Below are positions 21,000 to 33,689 of a stretch of 48,976 nt of DNA, piece by piece. Location: assembly GCA_015179025.1 (NCBI GenBank), contig WHUX01000311.1, forward strand, positions 1 to 48,976, given 5' to 3'. Source of the DNA: Terfezia claveryi (Eukaryota; Ascomycota; Pezizomycetes; Pezizales; Pezizaceae). The notes under the pieces are model-generated. The model did not search any database. It had not been told where the DNA came from and worked only from the letters and a program-made list of their open reading frames with translations. The position numbers were made by a program, and so were the translations under genes. Within the stretch, counting starts at the first letter, position 1, and each line of letters opens with the position of its first letter.

Positions 21000-23590
21000 A
21001 ACCATAGCCTTATTTTCAGCATAATACTATATTTAAGCCTTAAGTGTAGAGCCTATAATAGTGGGAAAAAAAAGAAGAAGGTGGCCTTAAAAGAGTAAAA
21101 GTATATTTCTATCTAGCTATATAAGAAGCTAAGCTTGTTTTGAAAGAGAAAGTTATAATATCTTTAAAAATCCTTCTATATCATTATTGCAAGGAGGTGT
21201 TCTCTAAAATAGCAGAATCCTCCTATATCACTATTGAAAATAAAGAGTTCTCCCATAATTGTAGAATTCTCCTATATATTACTATTATTAGAGAGAGTTC
21301 ACCAAAATCCTAGGCTTTCCCTATATATTGCTCTTTCCTTCTCCCTATTAAACATATAATCACTCAAAATATATAATATTATTTTGATATTAGTTAATAT
21401 CATATAAATTTTATTGACTTATAGTACTCTTGCAACTAATTAGACAGCCATAATTTGCTGCTATAATAATATCTATTCCATAACTCAAAATATCAATCCT
21501 ATAGTAGTAAAGTTTAATCTAACTATAGTTTCTCATGACAGATCTTATTTTATAATATAAAATAAATCTTATGTCACCCTTGTAAGGATAATTGCTATTA
21601 CAGTAGCTATTGCTATTATTATTATTGCTATAGCTTAAGTTATTGTTGTAGGTAAACTAAGAGAGTATTAAGGATTCTCTTAATATCCCTCTTATTATTT
21701 CCTAACTATTAGTAAATAAAATAGATACTATTCTTAATATATTTAGAATTACTTTATAGTTCCTTAACTACTAGTTGATTGGAAGTAGCTACACTTATAA
21801 AAACTGTTACTTAAAAGATAAGAGAGGTAATGGTACTAAAAAGAATTACTAGAGTATTATAGTTAAAAAGATTCTATTTAGCAGCCTTATTATAAAATAT
21901 ATCTATCTTACCTTTATTATGTATTATTTTACAAATAAAGTAATTCTATTCTGTACTAATAATATAGGTAAAGTCTAAAGTAACTATAATAGTAGAGGCT
22001 AAAATATAGAAGAAAGAGATAAAAACCTATGTTTTCTCTTTTTTTTTAGAGATATAAAAGATAATATAAGAGAAAATAAAGAATAGAGATAATGGATATA
22101 GTATAAACTTTTCTACAAGAAGAATACCTATAGGGTAAGATATAGTCAAGACAGATAGTATAAGTTGTTTATAAGAGTAAGAGATTATAAACCAAATATA
22201 TCTATACTAGACTAATTCATTTCTAAATCTTTACAATCTAATATAAAATATTTAGAAGTATCTCTAAATAAGTTAGTATAATAGTAGTGGTAAAACTCTA
22301 GCTCTATATACTAAGCTAGGTTATAGATTTAGAAGACTAGAGTAGTTTCTAAATTAAAGTATAGAAGAATAGGACTAGACATAATTAAAAGGAGTAAATA
22401 GCTATATAAAAAGAAAGATTACTATAATAAGTAGTAAATATCTTACTTTTTAAATATAGAGAAGAGTATAGTAAATAAAAAAGAGTAAAGGAGAGAAAAA
22501 GTAGTACTTTCAGGATAAAATTATGTAAGTATACTATTACTTAGTAATAAACTTAAGTTCTATTATAAAAATAGTAAAAAGATTATTATATGAAGAGAAA
22601 AGACTATATAGAGTAGAAAAAAAGACTTCTTTTATAGAAAATCTAGTTTTTAATTAAAAAGTTATCCTAATATCTAGTATAACTATTAAATATCTTAATT
22701 AAGTATCAATAAAAGGTTATACAATCAAATATATATATATATTTAGAATATTTAAGGTAAATACTAGATAAAGAGTTCTTTTTTAAAAGTTAAGTAGGTT
22801 TTAGTTTAACTCTTAAAATAAACTTATAATAGACTAGAAAAACAAATAAGTAAAAGATAAATATTATAATTAAAAGAGTTAAATAAATTTTTATCTAAAT
22901 CTTAAACTAAGACTCTAAGAGAACAAAAGTATAAATACAAGTTTAAAAGATTCTCTTTTAAGAGTTAAGTAGGTTTTAGTTTAACTCTTAAAATAGAATA
23001 GAATTTAAAATTAGATTTTAAGTATATGAGATTACTTTTCTAAATTGATTTAGTAGATCCCTTAATTAAGTAAGTATTTAGTTAAATCTTTTAGGATATA
23101 GTCAGTAGTTATACTAGTTAAAATTAAAGTCAACTTTTTTAAACTAGTATACTTATATAGATAAGTATATAGTTGACTAATAAGTATCAAAGTTTATAAG
23201 TTAGAAGTTATATTAATATCTAGTATAACTATTACAAGTTGTATAGATTGCTAGTAAGTATTAAGGTTTATAGGTCAAGAGTTATACTAATATCTAGAAT
23301 ACTATCATAAGTTTAAGTATATTTAGTAATAATACTCAAATAGACAAGTGTATAGGTTGCAAGCAATACTATAGTCTAAGTAGAGATCAAGTCTTAGGTA
23401 AAGTTAAGGTCATAGTTATAATTCAGGAAGGTTTATAATATATTTCTAGATATTATACCTTATACTATTATTTAAAGACTTTATAATCTTCTCTAATTTA
23501 ATATAGATATAGAAGATAATCTTATTGATATCTCTATAAAGAATATTCTATCCTATGAGATAGAATCCTCTAGATCCTCAACCTTTACTA
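21000..23590. other. AT-rich gene-free tract (RIP-like relic)
   Basis: About 2.6 kb of very AT-rich sequence with dense stops in all frames and abundant TA steps. Repeated fragments include aagttaagtaggttttagtttaactcttaaaata (near 22790 and 22960; 20-base core ttaagtaggttttagtttaa) and gttatactaatatctag (around 23210, 23280). No coding sequence or terminal repeats are recognisable. It is consistent with one or more transposons destroyed by C-to-T mutation. Confidence 0.6.
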
Positions 23591-24017
23591 TAGATCCACC
23601 CTATAGTTTACACATCGCCATCTCATTAAGTACTCGCGGCTACAAGCTGTGGCCGCGGCGTAATGCATTTTAAAGATTATTATTCTTATAGTTTCTACTA
23701 GTTTACACTGCGTTACTCTAAAGTACCTTACAAAGTCCTTTCCACTCACAATTATCAAAGAAATAGCGAGTTGAAGACAAGCTATCGGCACCCATCATAT
23801 ATAGCCTACATTAAAACACTGTAAGAATAATCTACATATTCCATTTTAAGATAGCAGCCAAACCCAAACAAGAAACCCGAGCTATAAGAAATGAAGGAAA
23901 GCTATTCATACTAATGATAAAAACTACATTGTTTCCAGCATACCCAAACAGTCTCAGGAGTCCTGGTATCTCAAAACCAGATAAAAAGGGCCTGAAAACG
24001 AAACTTCGTGTGGACAC
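23591..24017. other. 3' flank of TOP2, nothing recognised
   Basis: Base composition becomes balanced again about 400 bp before the TOP2 stop codon. The region probably holds the 3' untranslated region and terminator, but I see no clear polyadenylation element. Short open frames here lack support. Confidence 0.5.
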
Positions 24018-27000
24018 TTAGTCATCATCTTCATCATACTCCTCACTCGCCTCCGCTTCCTCCTCGCCCTCCTCTTCTTCTTCCTCCTCACTATCACTCA
24101 ACACATACATCGGCACCTTCTTCGCCGCAGCCCTAGCCGCCGCTCCTCTCGCCAGCCTCCCGGATGGCGCTGATGCCTTTGCCGCCGTAGGGGCCGATTT
24201 CTTCGCAGCTGGCTTAGCCTCTTCCATATCACTATCCTCTTTCTCTATCACATCTTCCATTTCTTCATCCGAATCGTCCATTAGCGAACGACCCTTCCTC
24301 CTTGCTGGCGGCGGCAGTTTCGCAACTGCTTTTGCCAGGGCAGCTACGGCCTTCTTCGCTACCGCAGGGGCGGGCGCCTTAGGTTTCCTCGGTGACAGTG
24401 GTAAGATGGCCTTCTTGACCTCAGAGCCACTATCGCTAAGAAACTCAAAAGCATCTACATCTAGTTGAGAATTCTCCGCCACGGTAGGTTTCTTAGCAGT
24501 GGCCTGTTTTGCAGCTGCTCTCTTGTGTTTGTCCACCTTAATCTCCTTCACCATACTGCCGAGGTCCAAGCCACTCTCATCAGCCTTCTCCACTTCCTCT
24601 CCTTCTTCCTCTTCGCCGTCACTATCGATGACCATCTTCTTCTTAGCTGCTGTCGCTCGAGAAGTTTTCGATTTTAGTGGTGGTGGTGGTGTGACATCCT
24701 CCATATCATCGTCCAAGATATCGAATGCATCTTCTATAATTCGTTTATTTGTAAGAGCAGACTTACTAGCAGGGGCAGCTGGCTTTGCAGGGCCTGGAGC
24801 CTTGCCCTTCGCAGCTCCAGTTGCTTTGGGAGCGGTGGTCTCCGTTGACGGCGGTTTCCTCACAAGAGGTTTCTTATCCACCGATGACTCACTAAGCACA
24901 TCGAAGGCATCATCCCCATCGCTGTCTTCTTCAACTACCGGCTTCTTTCTCGCAGCCGCCGCCCTCGCCATCTTATAGACCAGGTTAACACCATCTTCCT
25001 TCGTGACAGCCGCCTCTTTAACCTTACCCGCGGTCGCTTTCTTCCCCTTCGCCTTGGTAGCAAATCCCTCATCAAAATCCTCATCATCGTCCTTCTTCTT
25101 TCCTTTTTTGGGTGCAGTCAACTTCTTGGCTTTCTTCTTCACTGGTCCTTCATCCGCAACTCTCTTATCCTCCTCCAGCACTCTGAGCCACTCCTCAAGG
25201 AAAGCATCCAAATCTGTGTTCCACAGATCCTTAGGGCTGAGTTTGGTAAGCACCTCAATCTCCCCCTCAATCTTCGCCACGTCTGCAAGGAGCTTCTCCA
25301 CCTTCTCTTTTGTCAATGACCAGATAGCCATGCCCAAGAGATAGTTGTATCCATCAACGGCGGCGTCCTCTTCCCCCTCCTCTTCCAATGATTCCTCAGA
25401 CTCACCGGCAGCCTTAGCCTCCCTCTTCTTGCTGAACTGCTCAAAGCCCAGCTTTTTCAGCTCGGTAATAAGGACAGTCCTCTTCTTATTAGAGACAATC
25501 AATTCCTTCTTGATGATCATTTCAATAAATCTTGCTTGATTTGTGAGCTTTCTCCAACTGTAGTTGAGCTCACCAAGCAAGTGATCCTTTCGCTTCTGGT
25601 AGTACTGAAGACGGATGATAGCATGCTCCTTCATGATGTCCTGCACCGAAGCGTACTTGGTAATGCGGCCCTGGGCGTCGAAAGCAACCAAGTTCGTAGT
25701 GGAAACCTGTTTTGTGAGCTTGAATTTCTCCATTAACCCATCTGCAACAACTTTTTCCATCGCCTTCTTGCTCTCAAAGGTAATTTGGAAATGAACATTA
25801 CGAATGTTATGGTATTCGAGGTAATCCTTGATCCATGACAGTCCATATTTCTCCCCTTTGATGATTTCTTCCAAAAATGCCTTGTACTCCTGAGTCCATA
25901 CTTTGATAGGCAGTTCGGTAATATCCCACACCAAGTCATCAGGGTCATTAGGCTTATCCTTTGTGATGGTACCGTGGAACTTGAACTTGTCTGGGGCAAC
26001 CTGCTCCACCCTCCCTGTCCATCCCCTATACCAAGGAGTCATAGGCTGCATCTCTTCTCCGTTCATCCATGCTCTCAAGTTCTTCACGATATCCTCGGGG
26101 TTAAAGTTGGGAACGTCAGAACTCCAACCGGTTCCAATACCTTGTGCACCATTGAGTAAGATTGTTGGTAAAATTGGAATATAATAGTGAGGTTCAATCC
26201 GATCATCATCATCCATGTGGTATGTAAGAAGCGCGTCGTCCTGTGCAGGGAACAGTTTTCTTGCAAAAGGTGTGAGCGCCGTGTAAATATAACGAGCACT
26301 AGCAGCGTCGTCTCCACCCGACAACCTAGTACCAAAGCCACCATCCGGCTCCATGTAATTGACATTGTTACTTCCCACGAAGTTTTGCGCAAGGTTGACA
26401 ATTGTCCCCTGTAAACTCTGCTCACCATGCTGATATGCGGTATGCTCAGAAACATATCCGGCCAATTGTGCAACCTTGATTGAATCCTTCACTAAGTTCT
26501 TCTTGAATGCAGCGTACAAACACTTTCTCTGACCAGGCTTCAAACCATCCATTACCGATGGGATTGAACGTAAATTATCGGCCATAGAGAAGAGAATTAA
26601 CTCCTTGTTGACAAAGTCGGGATATGTGATTTCTGCCATCGAGTGGTCGAGATATGTACCTGGCTTAAACAACCTCAACCACTCCTTTCTCTCGTCTGAC
26701 TTCTTCTTGGAAAATGCGAGCTCAACAAGATCTTTTCCTTCCTGGTCCATGACATGGAATTTCTTCAAATGCTTGTCCAAGTCCGAAAAATATATCTTCG
26801 CGTCCTGCTCATTGCTGGTACCCAAACCTTTGTAGTACTTGTGTTGCCAACCCTTACCAGGGTTATTCGCCTTCCAGTGCTCGTATTCCGGCATGGTAAA
26901 AAAACTGTGCTGTTGCGTAGGCTTTTTTGCTAGACCTTTAAAAACTTTGACAATTGGAGTAATAAACTCAATAAGGAAGCCAGGTATCTTCAACAAACTC

Positions 27001-29178
27001 GGAAACTGCGTCTCAAAAAAATTGATAATTAAACCCTTAATATGACTGCCGTCATGATCTTGATCAGTCATAATCATCAAATGCCCATATCTTAAACTGT
27101 CAGTCGTCTCGTACTTCTGCTGATGCTTCAGCCCCAAAATTTGCTTGATTGCCTGGATCTCCACGTTCTTTGAAATCTGCTCGTGCGTAGCGTCGCGGAC
27201 GTTAAGAAGTTTACCACGGAGGGGGAAGACTCCGAAGAGATCACGCCCATCCTGTAGTGCAGCAATCCCAGCAACAGCCAAAGTTTTGGCTGAATCCCCT
27301 TCGGTCAATATGAGAGTACAATGGGATGCCAGTCTCGTACCAGCTTTATTCGCGTCAAGGAGCTTGACATTGCTAATTCTTGCCCTCCTACCACCATCAG
27401 ACTTCTTTAGCTCCACATCTGCCTTAGCTCGAGCAAAGTCGAGGATATTAGAGACAACCTCAGATTTCTTAACTTTCTTTATGAACTCTTCACTGAGCGT
27501 ACATTTGCTTCCAAATGCACTAGCTTTGGTTGTCAATTGCTCTTTTGTTTGCGAGGTGAATGCCGGGTTTTCGATTAAGCAGTTAACAAACAAGAAGAAC
27601 TGAGATTTCAGCTGATACGGCTTGATCGCAGCGCCTGCTTTGTTCTTGCTTTTGATATGCTCCATGAGCTTTGTCGCCAGCTGTTCTGAGATGTTGTTGA
27701 CATGGGTGCCACCAGAGGTAGTTGCGATACTGTTAACGAATGACACTTGCTGGAAGGCTCCTCCACTTGGTGCAAACGCGACTTCCCATCTCTCATTCAC
27801 GATCTCATGCACAAGAGTTGGTTTCGTCTCCGTGCCATTCTCTTTCTGAATGGAGTTTAAGTACATATCGACATACTGCTTGAAATTTTTAATCTTGATT
27901 CGTTCTTCATTCAAGAAGACCTTGACATCTTTGACCGAACCAGCCATGTCGTAAACTCTTCTCTTGATAATAGCTTCCAGATCATCATCCCACTGCGTCA
28001 TTCCAAACTTGGCTAAGTCCGGCTTGAAGGTGATCTTAGTGAACTCGACCTTTGAACCCGATGTGATCTTGGCTTCGCCCATTTTCGACATGTTGTTGGT
28101 CCAAGTCTGTATATACTTCTTTCCTGTACCCTTGTCGGCTGTCTCGAGAATGAATTCGGTGCTAAAGATGTTACAAAGCTTTGCACCATAACCATTCCGA
28201 CCACCAGTAACTTTCTTCTGGTCATCGTCGTAATTGCTAGATGTTAAGAGGTGACCGAAAATCATTTCAGGCACGAAGATTCGTTCTTTCTAAACTCGGG
28301 TGTCAATAGGCTAGTGTGCATATAATCCATTGTATGAATCCTTACCTCATGTTTCTCAATTGGGATACCTCGCCCATTGTTGTAGACTGAGATTGTATTC
28401 GACTCCCGATTGAGTGTAACTTTGAGGGTGTCCATGTTTGGATCACGGATTTTATTATCCGCAGCATTGACAAGAATTTCATCAAAGATCTTGTAAAGAC
28501 CAGGAACCATGTGAACCGTCTTGTAAACCATGGAATTAATCTCCGAGTCAAACACCCACATCTTGAACTCTGTCATTTCAACAGACCCAATGTAGGTATC
28601 GGGGCGTTTAAGGATATGCTCTAACTGAGTAAGCTGTATTTACGAGTGAAGTCAGTATAAAGTGCAATCATCAGCAAAGACTCCGAGCAAACAATTCCCA
28701 CCTTCTGATACTGCTCTGAAGCCTTCTTCGAACCTCCTTGCCCAGAAGCCCCATTTCCCATCGCTGCATCTTCCCTGTCTATATTGATAACATCGTTATC
28801 TTCATCATCAGACACAACCACCTTCGCAGCCTTGGCCTTCGGAGCCGTAGCCCTCTTCACAGGGGCTTTTTTTTGTTTCTTAGACGACGGGGAGTCGTCA
28901 TCGTCGCCATCTGCGGCTCTCTTCTTCGCTTTGGAAGCTATGGTGGCCTTTGGAGCTGCTGCCTTCTTGGGTGCAGCAGGCTTTTTGGGAGCTGCGGCCT
29001 TCTTCGCAGGTGCTTTCTTCTATAGTCGTCACACACTGTTATAGTGAAGCTCACACACAGCACACACTGTGAACATTGCAATAAGACAGGTGAAACACAC
29101 CTTTGGTGCTTCAAAAGCATCGGAGTCGTTGTCCTCCGCCGAAAACCCGAAATCAGACTCCTCCTGGTCGGAGTACAT
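24018..29178 (-). CDS. TOP2: DNA topoisomerase II, four exons
   Basis: Nuclear type IIA topoisomerase: it passes one duplex through a transient double-strand break, using ATP, to decatenate and relax chromosomes. Exons (minus strand): 29101-29178, 28702-29019, 28346-28633, 24018-28289. Introns of 81, 68 and 56 bp all begin GT, end AG and are phase 0, giving ~1651 aa. Domains: low-complexity basic/acidic N-terminus; GHKL ATPase with NAADNK, NNGRGIPIE and GGRNGYGAKL; QTK loop (SQTKEQL); TOPRIM with EGDSA (~557) and TDQDHDGSHIKG; winged-helix region with ARYIYTALTP, catalytic Tyr ~895; coiled-coil gate; a long K/A/D/E-rich C-terminal tail ending in acidic runs. ATG at 29178 was chosen because the protein there begins MYSDQEESDFGF; an in-frame ATG at 29340 precedes it but gives no conserved sequence. 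The gene appears intact although flanked by decayed repeats. Confidence 0.96.
28290..28345 (-). other. TOP2: TOP2 intron 3 (56 bp)
   Basis: GTAAGG...TTTAG. It separates exon 3 ending IEKHE from exon 4 starting KERIFVPEMIFGHLL. Joining restores the conserved segment between the G1 box and the G2 loop in phase 0. Confidence 0.9.
28634..28701 (-). other. TOP2: TOP2 intron 2 (68 bp)
   Basis: GTGGGA...TACAG, with a possible branch site tactgact. It lies between ...SEQYQK and LTQLEHILKRPDTYIG, the conserved start of the ATPase domain. Confidence 0.88.
29020..29100 (-). other. TOP2: TOP2 intron 1 (81 bp)
   Basis: GTGTGT...CTATAG. It lies between exon 1 (26 codons, ending EAPK) and the lysine/alanine-rich exon 2. 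Both neighbouring segments are low complexity, so this intron is less certain than the other two. Confidence 0.8.
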
Positions 29179-29433
29179 ATTGGTGGTTATGTGAGAAATG
29201 GGTATTTCCTTAGAGTGGTTTGAGGTTACCCGTTCTAAGAAGCGATTGAACAGATTGTAGAATAAACTAGAAGAATGGGAGAGCTTTCTGCACGGTGGGG
29301 GCAGGTTTGCAGTTTTTTTTCTTGAGGTGGTGCTCCTCAAAGAAATTTCCGAGAGGTTTGTTTACGCGCGTTACAGGGGTCAAACTTGCGGAACAAACCT
29401 AAACGCGTCAAGGGCCTGCGATTACTAGCAGAG
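29179..29433 (-). promoter_or_regulatory. TOP2 upstream region with MCB-like sites
   Basis: ACGCGCGT (29364-29371) and ACGCGT (29403-29408) lie about 190-230 bp upstream of the start codon. ACGCGT is the known core of the MluI cell-cycle box bound by MBF-type regulators in fungi. Both sites sit next to opposite halves of an inverted repeat, aggtttgtt / aacaaacct. Cell-cycle control of TOP2 is an inference. The region ends abruptly at a Tc1/mariner-like element (29436). Confidence 0.5.
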
Positions 29434-29799
29434 TACAGTTTTTGACCTAGTACTGATCCGTGATGGTGTAGTGATCCATGTCAACTACCCCGGCCATGAC
29501 ACATATCCTGAGATACTACGATAGCTAAACTTCCTCTACAGACCGGGTAAATTGTTTCTTGACACTCTTGAATATGCTCTACAATATGCGCATACTAGCT
29601 AGTTAGATAACTCATGTGAAGGCATCATATACACCAATCCACCTTGAAAAGGATGTAATTCCCCCCCCCTCTTAGTGTAACCCTGTCACCCACAGATATT
29701 ATAAATTAACAAGCCTACATAGTGCCAGCACCTTAACTTAGTATAGGTATAGAGCTATATAGAAAGTTATTATTGTTTGGCACCTATCATGCATAATTT

Positions 29800-30804
29800 G
29801 GACATTTTATACTTTTAGACTATATCAGCTAGTTTTTTAGTATTTTGATTATCTTTAGCCTTTTATATCTTCTACAACCTCTTTACCTATCTACTTACCC
29901 AACTTCTAGAACTTCTATACCCTATGCACTTTCACTTTCTACCCTATATCTTATATATTAGGGTTGATTAGACTTCTCAATAATTATTTTATCCTATGAT
30001 TTTTCTTATATATATTATAGGTTTCTTGAAGATTTTTTAACAATATCAATACCTATTTATATCTGCTGCTTCCATATATGCTGAGGGGGAGTATTAGAAG
30101 TCTATAGTCTATACCTCTGAATCTACTCCATAAGTCTCCATCTATAGTACTCTAAGGGCCTTCACTTATTATCTATTATAGTCTAGAGGCCTCTAGTTAT
30201 TATAATCAGGAGGCTTTGTCTACTGCAGTCTGGAGGTTTCTATCTACTATAATAACCACATCTGCTAGTTCATATAATATTTTAATCATAGTTTATAATG
30301 ACCTAGCTGGAACCCCAACATCTATCTAAATATATGGATTTTTTTCTATATATAGCTTCTAAAAGGCCTTCAAGTCTATTTTATGCATGACTATTAGTAT
30401 ATAGTTTAATACTATAATATTTTATTTCTGTAACAGGATATTCAATATATTATTTATATACTACATATAATATCTCCCACTATTTTAATATTTCCAGACT
30501 GCTGTTCTAGGTGACCACTGTTCTAGATGAAGACCATAAAGTACACCTTCATAGACCTTATATCTACTACTAGTATTGTCTTGCTAGAGATATACTATTT
30601 TTATAGCTAGGTTAATTAGTTATCTGATTAATAGTAAATAGATCTAAGTTACTAAGTCTATAGGATAATAAGATATATAGGGTATAGTGAGTATAGGAGT
30701 GGTATAGAATGAATGGGTAAAAAGGCTGCCAAAGATATAAAAGGTCAAGAAGGATCAAAATTCTAAAAAACTGGCTAACATGCCAGTCCAAAAGCTCAAA
30801 ATGA
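29800..30804. other. AT-rich interior of Tc1/mariner-like element
   Basis: No open frame longer than about 70 codons. It has repeated words such as agtctagaggcctct and agtctggaggtttct. This is where a transposase gene would be expected, but decay is too strong for me to recognise any motif. Confidence 0.5.
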
Positions 30805-31289
30805 TATTAGTAAAAATAATATTTGCATCCTGTGTATCAGATACATTTAATGCATGGGACGATAACTCAAAATCAGGACATGAATGCTTGTTGCACTACC
30901 GTCCTAACATACTGGGATGTTGCTCACATACCTGAGATGTAACACTAATTCTTGGCAGTTGCGCTCATATCTAGGACGCACTGTGATATTGTTTACATGC
31001 TTGGGACATAACACTAATGTTGGGCAGTTACTCTCGTATCTGGAATACACTGGGATATTGCTCCCATGCTTGGGACGTAAGCATATATGCAACTTTTGTC
31101 CCGACACACTTGGAAACACAACTCGCTTATAGCTTGCATCTGCTATGTTCTTACCCTAGCCAGCTATGTAGCTGCAACCTTTGAATATACATGCAGCAGA
31201 AATATTCATTGTATTCACCAATTATTATATATACAGAGAAGTATTTAACAATAGATATATACACAGAACATTTGTGCAGTAATACTTGC

Positions 31290-31400
31290 TCTAACTCTTA
31301 GGCTAAGCTTCACTCTAACTCTCATTGTATCCATCGCTCTAACTCTTGCTCTAATGCTTGCTCTAATTCTCGCTCTAATGCTCTCTCTAATACTCGCTGT
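31290..31400. repeat. 12-bp array in second foldback element
   Basis: Units such as gctctaactctt and gctctaatactc. The inverse array resumes at 37375-37450 beyond the nested element, with the shared variant gatggatacaatgagagtt. Confidence 0.75.
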
Positions 31401-31689
31401 AATATGCTGAGAATAATAAGTAAAGGAAAAAAGCGCAGGGAAGAGAAGTATATATACAGGAAAACCATAGTTGCTAAGGCCAACTGCTAAGGCCGACAAT
31501 TTAGACTTTCTGAAGACAATAAGATAAGGGATAATAAGAGAAGTGGCACGACAATGATCAACAGTGCTCAGCCCCCCTTTCGCACACGGGTGCCGTACTA
31601 CTCAATGCCTGGCATAGTAATAGTCATATTAGGAAATCATAGTTATAGTACTGAGACTGAGACAAGTACTACGGAGTTCATGCTTTGTG

Positions 31690-32054
31690 ATATATCCCAT
31701 AGGAATTCATGTATGTATGGGCTTATATAAGTATATATATGTGAGAAACCTATGTGCTAGCTACGTATATATATATATGTGAGAAATCTATACATTCGCG
31801 GGCTTATATATATATATATATGCAAGAAACTTATACTTTTGGAGACTTTAATATATATATGTGAGAAACTTGTGCTTTTGGAGACATATATATATATGTA
31901 TGAGAAACTCGTACTTTCAGAGACATATATATATATGTATGAGAAACTCGTACTTTCAGAGACATATATATATATGTGCGAGAAACTTATGCTTTTGGAA
32001 ACATATATATATATGTGCAAGAAACACGTGCTTTTAGAGATATATATATATACA
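31690..32054. repeat. 39-bp TA-rich array
   Basis: About eight units of gagaaactcgtacttttggagacatatatatatatgtgc type, the same as at 3396-3831. Open frames on both strands (31757-32107, 31779-32114) are periodicity artefacts. Confidence 0.85.
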
Positions 32055-32283
32055 TTAGGTGGCAATGAATTTGGTACCCCGCATAACAGAGGGCGAGTAT
32101 GTAGCATGCTTTAAACCTATAATATATATACTAAATATGTGCTAATACAGGACTCTGATATAAGGGAGGTACTTATAATAGAGGGTGAGTATTCAGCATA
32201 CTTTAAACCTATAATATGTGTACTAAATGTATGCTAATGCAGGACTTTAATGCAAGGGGGGTACCAAATTCATTGCCATCTAA
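32055..32283. mobile_element. Small 229-bp MITE with 26-bp inverted ends
   Basis: Begins TTAGGTGGCAATGAATTTGG and ends with the near-perfect inverse (ccaaattcattgccatctaa), with ggtacccc continuing the match inward. Inside are two direct ~85-bp copies of a segment containing gctttaaacctataatat. It interrupts the 39-bp array, which continues on both sides. The superfamily is not identifiable. Confidence 0.75.
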
Positions 32284-32559
32284 CTATATATGTAAGAAAT
32301 CCATGTATTCATAGACTTATATATATATATGCAAGAAACTCGTACTTTTGGAGACATATATATATATGTACTAGAAACTCAGGCTTTTGTAAACTGATAT
32401 ATATATGTGCGAGAAACTTGTGCTTTTGGAAACATATATATATATGTGTGAGAAACTCATGCTTTTGGAGATATCTATATATATATGCGAGAAATCCATG
32501 CATTCGCAGACTTATATATATATATATGTAAGAAACTCGTGCTTTTGAAGACATATATA
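32284..32559. repeat. 39-bp TA-rich array (continued)
   Basis: About seven more units between the 229-bp element and the central MITE. Both core types (actcgtgcttttggag and tccatgcattcgcag) are present. Confidence 0.85.
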
Positions 32560-33117
32560 TATTCCAGTCCATTCTGGGATTCCAGGCCATACCAGTATGG
32601 ACCGGGCTATTCCAGGATTGGCCGGGCCATACCAGTATGGCCCTCTATACTGGTATGGACTGGGCCGTTGCGAGATTGCGAGATTATCTAAGCCGTTCCG
32701 GAATGGCATAAATATTCATATCTTCTTATATTTCTTTATGCATACCCAACTTATTTGGCCTAACCAATATAAATCATTTGATGCCATATTCCTAGATTCA
32801 TGTCTACCTTAACCTCTACCCTCTATGCAGTCACCATCCCATTCCAAACTCCAACGCACCATCCCATTCCAAACTCTAATTCAAATGGTCTTCCAGCATA
32901 GCCGCGCCTGCACTACTGCATTGTTCTTGTAGTTTACCTGCATTATATGCATTTTGAAATAATCCATTTTATTCTCACGATTATCTAATAAGGCTATGTA
33001 ACACACTGCACCCCAAAACCCCTATTTGTACCAGCCTTCACATCCACGTCCCTAGAATCCTAGATTCGCCATCCATATGAGCCTACAATTCACTGTCCAT
33101 ATTAGTCTGGATATCCA

Positions 33118-33385
33118 CTAGAATTGAGCAAGCAACTCAGCCTAGAATTGAGCAAGGAAATCAGCCTAGAATTGAGTGAGGAAATCAGCAGAGAACTGAG
33201 CAAGGATATCACCAAATCAAGCGAAGAAATCAGCCTACAATCGAGCGAACAAATTAGCATACAATCGAGTGAGCAAATAAGCCTAGAATTGAGCAAGCAA
33301 ATCAGCGAGAAAATGAGTGAGCAAATAAGCGAGAAAATGAGTGAGCAAATGAGCAAGAAAATGAGCGAGCAAACCAGGTAGAATT
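33118..33385. repeat. 24-bp minisatellite (short inverted copy)
   Basis: About eleven units of the gagcgagcaaatcagcctagaatc type, shorter than the arrays at 4655-5400 and 9841-10385, which shows copy-number change between family members. Confidence 0.88.
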
Positions 33386-33689
33386 GAGTGAACAAAATTA
33401 TTTGGAAGGAATGAACAAGAGAAAAGCTCTAAGTCCCAACTAGACATACCTTGGAAATAGGGACTTGCCGTGTCTTACTGCCAGCCATTAGATCGACTGG
33501 CGCTATCTTAAAACCAGATTACTTGTCTTACCTACAATCATCCCGCTGCGTCGGTTGGGGCTCCTCCTGCAATTGGCAAAACCTAGCACAAAGGAGGAAA
33601 TACCTATATATGGGAAATGAATGAGAAGACAAACATATAGAAATGATTGCTTTTCGGCCTCTATATATACATGTAATTCATGCTTTTGC

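Noticed and set aside
24499..25344. Serine/alanine-rich frames on the plus strand opposite TOP2
   Set aside because: They are antisense shadows of the lysine/alanine/acidic C-terminal tail of topoisomerase II.
29179..29340. Longer TOP2 N-terminus starting at the in-frame ATG at 29340
   Set aside because: The extra 54 residues have no conserved features, whereas the ATG at 29178 gives an acidic start (MYSDQEESDFGF) typical of such N-termini. The longer form cannot be excluded.
31690..32054. CRISPR-like array of regularly spaced 20-25-bp repeats
   Set aside because: The spacers are only TA microsatellite of variable length, the organism is eukaryotic by its introns, and no cas genes occur.
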